Assembly (NCBI GenBank): GCA_937952875.1
Contig: CALFDI010000035.1
Location: 1 to 6,575 of the forward strand
Origin: an uncultured Verrucomicrobiales bacterium
GTDB lineage: Bacteria > Verrucomicrobiota > Verrucomicrobiia > Verrucomicrobiales > Akkermansiaceae
Direction: 5' to 3'
DNA length: 6,575 bases
This document shows, piece by piece, positions 1-5,883 of the stretch. Within the stretch, counting starts at the first letter, position 1. Each line of letters begins with the position of its first letter. The notes beneath the pieces are model-generated. The model was given only the letters and a program-made list of their open reading frames with translations. It was not told where the DNA came from and did not search any database. The position numbers and the translations under genes were made by a program.

Positions 1-1
1 C

Positions 2-613
2 CGCCCGGAAGAAGTCGGAAATAGTCAGATCATTCTCGTTTCGGAACTCTCAGGACAATCGAACATTCTGATCAAAGCTGCTGAACTTGGCTACCCACTA
101 GAAAAAGGAAGTCCAGAAGCTCTCAAGGTCCTCACTGAAGTCAAAGAACTCGAAAACGAAGGCTACTCCTTCGAGGCCGCAAGCGGGTCACTCGAACTCC
201 TCCTTCTCAAGGCACTCGGAAAGCATGAGAAAAGCTTCAAAATACAAGAGTATCACTGCAGCTTCCGCCAATACCGTGACGGACATGATCCCGTCTGCGA
301 GGCGACTGTAAAAGTCGAAGTCAACGGCGAGAAAGAATACACAGTCGCTGAAGGGAACGGTGTTGTTAACGCTCTCGATTCAGCGCTTACGAAAAGCCTG
401 TATCGATTCTACCCGCAACTTCAAGACGTTAGCCTCATAGACTATAAAGTCAGTATTTTAAACGGGCAAGACACCACAGCAGCTAAAACACGCGTGCAGA
501 TCGTGATAACAAATGGTTCGCAAGAGTGGGCCACAGTCGGCGTCTCGCACAACATCATAGAAGCAAGTTGGAAAGCCCTCATCGATGGTCTCGACCTCGC
601 ACTGAACAAGTAA
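2..613 (+). CDS. cimA: (R)-citramalate synthase, C-terminal part (5' end outside window)
   Basis: The reading frame is open from the window edge and gives 203 residues before TAA. CimA condenses pyruvate with acetyl-CoA to (R)-citramalate, the first step of the threonine-independent route to isoleucine, in the cytoplasm. The visible part begins near the end of the catalytic barrel and linker (VSELSGQSNI at residues 13-22 of the fragment). It then holds the LeuA-type dimerisation/regulatory domain from about residue 80 to the end, with AEGNGVVNALDSAL (116-129), DYKVSIL (147-153), TAAKTRV (159-165) and the closing WATVGVSHNIIEASWKAL (176-193). The last block and the TAAKTRV form fit the CimA branch better than 2-isopropylmalate synthase (LeuA) or homocitrate synthase. 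That is family knowledge, since the catalytic residues are off the edge. CimA proteins are usually a little over 500 residues, so roughly 60 percent is missing. The C-terminal domain in this family normally binds the feedback inhibitor isoleucine. The stop lies 32 bp before glmM. Confidence 0.9.
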   Translation, partial: RPEEVGNSQIILVSELSGQSNILIKAAELGYPLEKGSPEALKVLTEVKELENEGYSFEAASGSLELLLLKALGKHEKSFKIQEYHCSFRQYRDGHDPVCEATVKVEVNGEKEYTVAEGNGVVNALDSALTKSLYRFYPQLQDVSLIDYKVSILNGQDTTAAKTRVQIVITNGSQEWATVGVSHNIIEASWKALIDGLDLALNK

Positions 614-645
614 TTCCGGCAGCTAGCAAAAACACATACTCTCCC

Positions 646-1989
646 ATGGCTCTCACACTCTTTGGCACAGACGGCATTCGCGGCACTGCGAACCAATATC
701 CCATCACTCCAGAGATCGCCCTCCGCACTGGACGCGCGATCGCACGTGCACTTAAGACAGACCACCTCAAAGTGCTCATAGGAAAAGACACTCGCGAGAG
801 CGGTGCTATGCTAGAAGCGGCGCTCATTAGTGGGCTCGTGAGCGAAGGCGCTACTGTCTACATAGGAGGTCAAGCACCCACTCCAGCGATTTCGCTCCTC
901 ACCGAGGCGACTGGTTGCTCTGCAGGCGTAATGCTCACAGCCTCACACAATCCCTATCAAGATAACGGCATCAAGATCTTCGGCCCTGATGGCTATAAGC
1001 TGAGTGACGAACTCGAAGCTGAAGTCGAACGTCTCATCTTATCTGAAGAGACGTCTACCCCGCCAGTAGACCAAGCGCTCGGGCATGTCCTGCAAATGGC
1101 TGACGTCTCTGCTCGTTATTTAGAATTCTTGAAGACGTCCGTTGGCGACACATCATTTACTGGCAAAAAGGTCGTGATCGATTGTGCGAACGGCGCAGGT
1201 TACGTAGTCGGCCCCGTTATTTTCCAAGCGCTCGGAGCAGAGGTCATCACCATGGGAGATGCACCCGACGGAAAAAATATCAATGACGGAGTCGGATCAT
1301 TACACCCAGATAGAGCCGCCGCTTTAGTTAAGAAGCACAATGCGGATATTGGAATCTGTCTTGATGGTGATGCAGATCGAGTAATCTTCATTGACCATGA
1401 AGGCAATGAAGTCTCTGGAGATCGCACACTTTGCCTCAGTGCGCTGGCTTTAAAAGGTCAAGGCCTACTGAGTAACGATACCCTCGTCTCGACAGTTATG
1501 AGTAATCTCGGTCTGCGTGATGCACTCCAAAATGCAGGGCTCAATCTCGAAACGACAGCTGTCGGAGACCGTCATGTCTTACAGCGCATGCGCAGCGGAG
1601 GCTTCTCTCTCGGTGGAGAAAATAGTGGCCACATCATCTTTTCTGATCATGCAAATACAGGAGACGGCATACTAAGTGGCCTTCAAGTCCTCAAGATCAT
1701 CGTAGACTCTGGAAAATCACTCGCTGAGTTAGCAAACTGTATGGACGAGTATCCTCAGATCCTCACAAACATGAAGGTCACTGAGAAACCTCTCATCGAG
1801 GACATCCCAGAGCTAGTTCAAGCCATTGAAGCAGCAGAAACAGCTTTTGGTGCAAAAGGCCGTGTGCTTGTCCGTTACTCGGGCACAGAGAAGAAAATCC
1901 GCGTCTTAGTAGAAGCTCAGGATGCCGATCTCGCAGAGACGCAAAGTCAGCTCATTCAGGCAGCTGTCAAGCAAACCATCGGCGCTTAA
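646..1989 (+). CDS. glmM: Phosphoglucosamine mutase
   Basis: GlmM interconverts glucosamine-6-phosphate and glucosamine-1-phosphate in the cytoplasm, feeding UDP-GlcNAc, peptidoglycan and LPS synthesis. The 447-residue product has the usual family length and all four hallmark sites: the N-terminal FGTDGIRG (6-13), the phosphoserine loop TASHNP (98-103, with Ser100 the expected phosphorylated residue), the magnesium loop DGDADR (240-245), and the sugar-specificity loop GGENSGH (323-329). The C-terminal phosphate-binding loop is RYSGTEKKIRV (410-420), where many GlmM proteins have RPSGTEPLIRV. This is a variant form, but Ser, Gly, Thr and the final Arg are kept. The frame stays open upstream to an ATG at 526, but that would overlap the end of cimA by 88 bp and add 40 residues unlike the family. 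The ATG at 646 places FGTDGIRG at the normal distance. No Shine-Dalgarno sequence is visible before it. The 32 bp gap after cimA suggests cotranscription. Confidence 0.96.
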   Translation: MALTLFGTDGIRGTANQYPITPEIALRTGRAIARALKTDHLKVLIGKDTRESGAMLEAALISGLVSEGATVYIGGQAPTPAISLLTEATGCSAGVMLTASHNPYQDNGIKIFGPDGYKLSDELEAEVERLILSEETSTPPVDQALGHVLQMADVSARYLEFLKTSVGDTSFTGKKVVIDCANGAGYVVGPVIFQALGAEVITMGDAPDGKNINDGVGSLHPDRAAALVKKHNADIGICLDGDADRVIFIDHEGNEVSGDRTLCLSALALKGQGLLSNDTLVSTVMSNLGLRDALQNAGLNLETTAVGDRHVLQRMRSGGFSLGGENSGHIIFSDHANTGDGILSGLQVLKIIVDSGKSLAELANCMDEYPQILTNMKVTEKPLIEDIPELVQAIEAAETAFGAKGRVLVRYSGTEKKIRVLVEAQDADLAETQSQLIQAAVKQTIGA

Positions 1990-2071
1990 TTCAAAGCGGA
2001 TAGCCTGATATTTCATAAAGGGCACATTTTACTGGCTCCTAAGGCGAAGTCCTGATGACCTGCTCAAGTCT
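1990..2071 (+). other. glmM-uup intergenic spacer
   Basis: This is an 82 bp gap between two codirectional genes. I see no strong hairpin followed by a T run, so no clear intrinsic terminator, and no AGGAGG-like site before the ATG at 2072. A weak sigma70-like pair (TTCAAA at 1990-1995 and CATAAA at 2014-2019, 18 bp apart) matches the consensus at only 4 of 6 positions in each box. The gap is long enough for a promoter of the ABC-F gene, but readthrough from glmM is equally possible. Confidence 0.4.
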
Positions 2072-3940
2072 ATGAGTTCATCCATCGTCTCAGCCTCCGA
2101 AATCTCTGTCTCATATGGCCATCACACCATTTTAGACAACGCGACCGTTTCTATTTCTGAGGGGGAACGCATTGGGCTTGTCGGAAGAAATGGAGCAGGA
2201 AAATCCACCTTTTTGCGCATATTAGCAGGCAGCGAAGTCGCAGACTCAGGCACTGTCGCCTTCCGGAAGGATCTACGCGTCGGCTACCTACCACAGGACT
2301 TCGAGCTCGATGACACCAAGACCGTCTTTGAAAACGTCTTATCAGGTGCACAAGATGTAATAGACCTACTAGAAGAATACGAGTCTGATCCAAATGGCCC
2401 AAATAGTGGAGACCTACTCGATAAAATCACCGCAGCAGATGGCTGGGAAGTTGAAACACGGGCTAAACACCTCCTAACCAATCTCCATGCACCAGACGCA
2501 GATAGCTCGATCGTTTCTCTCTCTGGTGGAGAAAAGCGCCGCGTCGCCCTCTGCCGAGCTCTCCTCGCGCAGCCTCACTTCCTCATACTCGATGAGCCTA
2601 CAAACCACTTAGACACTGAGGCTATTGAATGGTTAGAGAATTTTCTAAAAAGCTATAATGGCACCTGTCTCTTCGTCACACATGATCGTTACTTTCTCGA
2701 TCGTATCGCATCGAGCATTATTGAACTCACACGCGGAAACTTTATTAGCTATAAAGGGAATTATACTGAATACCTCCTCACTCGTGCTGAGAGATTAGAA
2801 AACGAAGCTCGCGTAGAGCATAAGCGTCAGCGCTTTCTCACGAAGGAGTTAGACTGGATCCGCAAACGACCTAAGGCTCGCTCGACGAAAGCAAAAGACC
2901 GGATCGACCGCTTCTTTGAGATCAAAGAACAAGAAGCTCCTGAACAAGAGCTAGATGTCGACCTCATCATTCCGCCAGCTCCTAAACTCGGTAACATCGT
3001 CATTAACGTTGAAGACGTTACTAAGGGCTACGACGGACGCACCTTGTTCTCAGACCTTTCGTTTAAACTCGAGCCCGGCCAAGCGCTCGGGCTTGTCGGT
3101 CAAAATGGCATGGGGAAATCGACCTTAATCAAAGTGATTCTTGGCCTTGAGGAAGCTGATAGCGGAAAAGTCGAAATTGGCAAAAAAGTCGAAGTCAATT
3201 ACGTCGATCAGAATCGACTCGCACTCGATGATGATAAATCTGTCTTCGAAGAAGTCGGCGAAGGGCAAGAATACGTCAAACTAGGTGAGGAATCTCTCGG
3301 CCTTCGTGCTTACTTACGCCGCTTCCTCTTCGATGATGAACGGATTAATACAAAAATTTCACAGCTCTCAGGTGGCGAACGCTCTCGTGTCCTCCTTGCT
3401 AAAATTCTCAAACGTGGAGGAAATGTTCTCGTTCTAGATGAACCGACCAATGACCTCGATCTGAACACTCTTCGCTTGCTTGAGGAAGCACTCGTCCATT
3501 TCAAGGGAAGCGTCCTCGTCGTCTCTCACGATCGATATTTCTTAAATCGAGTGTGTGATGGAATTCTCGCTTTCGAAGGACATGGCCAGCTTCACTATCA
3601 AGTCGGCAACTACGATTATTATCTCGAGAAAAAGAAAGAACGGCAGAAGCCAGTCACTACTAGTAAAAAGGTAGTCAAAAAAGCGACGAGCGAAAAACCA
3701 AGGAAATTGAAATGGGCTGAAGAGAAAGAACTCGAGACGATCGAAGAGGTTATCTTAAAAGCTGAAGAAGACGTTGCGGCAAAAGAAGCAGAACTGGCAT
3801 CACCAGACTTCTATGCGAATCACACAGATGATTGGCAAGATTACGAAAATGCTCTCAAAGACACGCAAGCAAAGGTAGCGTCACTTTACTCCCGATGGGA
3901 AGAACTTGAGGCAATTAAGGCTGCCTACGAAGAACATTAA
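2072..3940 (+). CDS. uup: ABC-F family ATPase, Uup type
   Basis: This is a soluble tandem ABC ATPase of 622 residues with no membrane segments. ABC-F proteins bind the ribosome near the E site and affect translation; Uup in E. coli is also linked to precise excision of transposons and to branched DNA. First nucleotide-binding domain: Walker A GRNGAGKST (38-46), signature LSGGEKRR (150-157), Walker B LILDEPTNHLD (171-181, catalytic Glu175) and switch His204. Second: Walker A GQNGMGKST (343-351), signature LSGGERS (432-438), Walker B LVLDEPTNDLD (453-463, Glu457) and His486. Both sites look intact. The linker between the domains (about 235-300) is helical and basic, with DWIRKRPKARSTKAKDRIDR (261-280), as expected of the Uup branch. 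A lysine-rich hinge (519-548) leads to a C-terminal coiled coil (about 548-622, containing SPDFYAN and SRWEELE). This domain separates Uup from EttA and from most antibiotic-resistance ABC-F proteins. No Shine-Dalgarno sequence precedes the start. The stop lies 11 bp from the convergent gene. Confidence 0.92.
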   Translation: MSSSIVSASEISVSYGHHTILDNATVSISEGERIGLVGRNGAGKSTFLRILAGSEVADSGTVAFRKDLRVGYLPQDFELDDTKTVFENVLSGAQDVIDLLEEYESDPNGPNSGDLLDKITAADGWEVETRAKHLLTNLHAPDADSSIVSLSGGEKRRVALCRALLAQPHFLILDEPTNHLDTEAIEWLENFLKSYNGTCLFVTHDRYFLDRIASSIIELTRGNFISYKGNYTEYLLTRAERLENEARVEHKRQRFLTKELDWIRKRPKARSTKAKDRIDRFFEIKEQEAPEQELDVDLIIPPAPKLGNIVINVEDVTKGYDGRTLFSDLSFKLEPGQALGLVGQNGMGKSTLIKVILGLEEADSGKVEIGKKVEVNYVDQNRLALDDDKSVFEEVGEGQEYVKLGEESLGLRAYLRRFLFDDERINTKISQLSGGERSRVLLAKILKRGGNVLVLDEPTNDLDLNTLRLLEEALVHFKGSVLVVSHDRYFLNRVCDGILAFEGHGQLHYQVGNYDYYLEKKKERQKPVTTSKKVVKKATSEKPRKLKWAEEKELETIEEVILKAEEDVAAKEAELASPDFYANHTDDWQDYENALKDTQAKVASLYSRWEELEAIKAAYEEH

Positions 3941-3951
3941 TTCGCTACACT

Positions 3952-5043
3952 TTACGGCGTGAATGCTATCACAGGTGTAGCTGAACCATTCACAAGCGTC
4001 ACTCGAACACGAACCAGACCAACCGTCTCTAGACCCGGAATCTGTTTAATATCCCGTAACGTCACAGTCTCCGCTCCTGCAAATGGTGATGAAATACTGA
4101 TACGACTTAAGCTAGCCGCATCGATGTCTGTCCATGTCACAGCATCAGAGCTGACCTGAAACGTATACTCCAAGTCCGTCGTATTAAATGGCTTAATGAA
4201 AGACGCATTGACGATGCTAGGATCAGACGAGTCCCGCGCTAAAGCGACACCAGTATTTGGAAGAGTTGACTCAGATTGAGTCAGAGAGCCATTCCGACTA
4301 TCGAAGAAAAATGCATACTCAATTAAATTGCTAAGCCCATTCCCATCAGGATCAGCGAGAGGCCCACTAATTAAAGGGTCCGACAACTCGAGCAAAGAAA
4401 AGTTCTGCTGTAGCCAGTCAGTAAAGGACCGATCACCTGGCCCTGTATTCCCAGAAGAAGGTGCACTCTGCATGAGAATAGCTGTCGAATCTCCCCCATC
4501 CTCTGTCTCAGGCCCACGTCCACCGGGATCGAGGCTTCCTGTGATTGCAATAGAATCCGAGTTAAAACGCAGATCAAAATTTGTAGTCTCGATAGAAGGG
4601 ACACCGTTTGTATCGATAACTTCCGGATAAAGCCAATCTTCATCCGTTAAAAGAATCCACTCTGCATTCGCAGAAGTGCTGCTATATCCCCAAACATAGG
4701 CACGAGCACCAACAACGAAGGGTGCCGCATTCGATTCTAAGTTCGTATTATTCGTATAGAAATTTAACCCAACGACAGTGCTGTATGTTGAAGTATCGAG
4801 TCGCACCCAATGAGCTGCCCATTCGGACCTGTTCTCTTCGGTTGGTATGAATTCCTCAGTATCAGTGGGCAGCGTGACGAATGTGCCTAACTCAAAGACC
4901 CAGGCATCGGTGAAATTCGTTATCCCGTCGCTTTCGATGTTCGTTCGAAAGACAGTGTTCGTCCAAATAATACTAGCTGCGTGAACGTTTGCTAAAAGCA
5001 AAAGCCACGAAAGGACGTTTAGAGCAAGAAAGCGTAAGACCAT
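3952..5043 (-). CDS. Secreted protein with EF-hand-like loop, paralogue of its upstream neighbour
   Basis: The product has 363 residues and no assigned function. Residues 1-22 are a signal peptide (hydrophobic SWLLLLANV, cleavage likely after VHA), so it is probably exported by Sec. Residues about 45-140 form a domain shared with the PEP-CTERM protein encoded just upstream: ELGTF (51-55), EFIPTEENRSEW (64-75), VGARAYVWGY (111-120), AEWILLTDEDWLYP (127-140). A Gly/Asp/Ser-rich linker (about 169-205) follows. Next comes TDWLQQNF (208-215) and DPDGNGLSNLIEYA (231-244), a DxDxNGxxxxxE loop like EF-hand, dockerin or thrombospondin type 3 calcium sites. The rest is probably beta-rich, with LEYTFQVSSDAVTWTD (291-306), a pattern common at the ends of secreted verrucomicrobial proteins. 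There is no PEP-CTERM motif or C-terminal membrane segment, so it may be released or held by a partner. The ATG is fixed by a good ribosome binding site 10 nt upstream. Confidence 0.85.
   Translation of the reverse strand: MVLRFLALNVLSWLLLLANVHAASIIWTNTVFRTNIESDGITNFTDAWVFELGTFVTLPTDTEEFIPTEENRSEWAAHWVRLDTSTYSTVVGLNFYTNNTNLESNAAPFVVGARAYVWGYSSTSANAEWILLTDEDWLYPEVIDTNGVPSIETTNFDLRFNSDSIAITGSLDPGGRGPETEDGGDSTAILMQSAPSSGNTGPGDRSFTDWLQQNFSLLELSDPLISGPLADPDGNGLSNLIEYAFFFDSRNGSLTQSESTLPNTGVALARDSSDPSIVNASFIKPFNTTDLEYTFQVSSDAVTWTDIDAASLSRISISSPFAGAETVTLRDIKQIPGLETVGLVRVRVTLVNGSATPVIAFTP
4318..4353 (-). other. EF-hand-like calcium loop coding segment
   Basis: Residues 231-242 of the 363-residue secreted protein read DPDGNGLSNLIE. 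Asp at loop positions 1 and 3, Asn at 5, Gly at 6 and Glu at 12 match the ligand spacing of EF-hand and dockerin-type loops. Only one loop is seen, whereas a dockerin needs two, so a dockerin is unlikely. Calcium binding is inferred from the motif alone. Confidence 0.6.
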
Positions 5044-5046
5044 ATT

Positions 5047-5814
5047 TTATTTTCTCCTACGTATCACTAAGCACAATCCACTTAGAATAACAAGGAGAGA
5101 ACTCGACGGCTCGGGGACTGTTGCAAACTGAAAGTCACCAGGCTGACCAGATACATCGCCAAGCGAACCATATTCACCAGCACCTTCACCCTCTGAGCTA
5201 CGGCCTACGATGACAACGTTTCCGCTGACAATATCTAAGAAAGGAGCGATCGGATCATGAGTCTGGATTGTTGAATCAGGGACGAGCCAATTATCAGAAT
5301 CTGTCGTTGTCGAGCCAGTCGTAGGACCTGTGATCAAGAGCCACTCAGGCTCAGTTCCTGGCACATTGTCGAAAGTCTGCGTATCGAATCCCCAGATGTA
5401 GAGGCGAGATCCAATGGGAAACTGATCGTTATTTACAAAGTTATCATCGAAGTTACCTGGAACTCCATCGTTGTTTCCGAAAGTAAACTGGCTTCCGAAA
5501 AAACCATCATCTCGAATACTCCCGTCACTACCCTGAGGATTTGCAGTCGGCACAGCTAGCCAATTATCTTCCCACTGAGACGCATTACTCAAAGACGGTA
5601 TAAACCCATTCTGGAAAATACCCAGTTCAGCTGAATAGTTTGATAGATTGGGGCTTGCTGGAGCAGGCGGATCGCCTTCACCGAGCGTAAGCAGCTCACC
5701 ATCAGCAGCATAGATAAAGCTGTCAATCTGTCCACCCCAAGTCAACTGCAGCTGAGCATGAACTAAGCTAGAAGAGCATAGAGCTACAGAAATAGCGGAA
5801 AGGATTTTTAACAT
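5047..5814 (-). CDS. PEP-CTERM sorting domain protein
   Basis: The product has 255 residues. Residues 1-20 are a signal peptide (SAISVALCSSSLVHA, cleavage after VHA). The C-terminus has the tripartite PEP-CTERM signal: VPEPS (233-237), a hydrophobic segment (about 239-251) and the basic tail RRRK (252-255). Such proteins are exported by Sec and processed by an exosortase, which is not encoded in this window. The middle (about 58-179) is the domain shared with the downstream gene product: ELGIFQNGFIPSLSNASQW (63-81), IGSRLYIWGF (134-143), EPEWLLITG (155-163), NWLVPD (175-180). It carries an insert rich in Gly, Asn, Asp and Phe (about 95-132), absent from the paralogue. The enzymatic or binding role is unknown, and no catalytic motif is visible. 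The ATG gives a proper signal peptide but has no Shine-Dalgarno sequence. The next gene starts 3 bp after the stop, so the two are probably one transcription unit. Confidence 0.88.
   Translation of the reverse strand: MLKILSAISVALCSSSLVHAQLQLTWGGQIDSFIYAADGELLTLGEGDPPAPASPNLSNYSAELGIFQNGFIPSLSNASQWEDNWLAVPTANPQGSDGSIRDDGFFGSQFTFGNNDGVPGNFDDNFVNNDQFPIGSRLYIWGFDTQTFDNVPGTEPEWLLITGPTTGSTTTDSDNWLVPDSTIQTHDPIAPFLDIVSGNVVIVGRSSEGEGAGEYGSLGDVSGQPGDFQFATVPEPSSSLLVILSGLCLVIRRRK
5050..5118 (-). other. PEP-CTERM sorting signal coding segment
   Basis: The last 23 codons of the gene encode VPEPS, about 13 hydrophobic residues (SLLVILSGLCLVI) and the RRRK tail. This is the order required for exosortase-dependent sorting. 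In characterised or proposed systems the PEP motif is the recognition site and the tail keeps the C-terminus in the cytoplasm before cleavage. Confidence 0.9.
5054..5058 (-). promoter_or_regulatory. Ribosome binding site of the 363-residue secreted protein, inside the upstream gene
   Basis: On the minus strand the end of the upstream gene reads CGT AGG AGA AAA TAA, followed by AAT and the ATG at 5043. AGGAG lies 10 nt before that ATG and is made from the Arg-Arg codons of the RRRK tail. It is the only clear Shine-Dalgarno sequence found at the three gene starts visible with their upstream sequence on this strand and the plus strand. The 3 bp stop-to-start gap suggests translational coupling of the two genes. 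Confidence 0.75.
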
Positions 5815-5864
5815 AATGTTTTAAGAGTTGAATTAATAGAAGATGATTAAATTACAAGAGTTTT

Positions 5865-5877
5865 TGCAATTATTGCA
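5865..5877. promoter_or_regulatory. Perfect 13-bp palindrome upstream of the PEP-CTERM gene
   Basis: The sequence TGCAAT-T-ATTGCA has two perfect 6-bp arms around one base. It lies 51 bp before the PEP-CTERM start, in the 69 bp gap (5815-5883) after the stop of the upstream gene. The gap is AT-rich compared with the flanking genes. A dimeric regulator could bind here, but a 1-nt centre is too short for an RNA hairpin of this size, and there is no T run typical of a terminator on the minus strand. I could not place a convincing -35/-10 pair around it. Confidence 0.25.
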
Positions 5878-5883
5878 CGAGAG

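Noticed and set aside
526..645. Upstream extension of glmM to the ATG at 526
   Set aside because: It would overlap the well-conserved end of cimA in another frame and add 40 residues unlike GlmM. The ATG at 646 sits at the normal distance before FGTDGIRG.
442..827. Minus-strand open frames opposite cimA and glmM
   Set aside because: Both regions are covered by conserved plus-strand proteins; the antisense frames are Ser/Arg/Cys-rich and have no recognisable motif.
1990..2019. Sigma70-like promoter TTCAAA-18 bp-CATAAA before uup
   Set aside because: Each box matches only 4 of 6 consensus bases and the spacing is slightly long; such matches are expected by chance.
2072..3940. Antibiotic-resistance ABC-F (Vga/Msr-like) or EttA identity
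   Set aside because: The C-terminal coiled coil with SPDFYAN and SRWEELE, and the basic linker of the Uup type, fit Uup; no resistance-type extended linker is visible.
4328..4630. Plus-strand open frame opposite the secreted-protein gene
   Set aside because: It lies antisense to a gene with a signal peptide, a recognisable domain and a good ribosome binding site; its translation is rich in Ser/Pro/Arg and has no motif.
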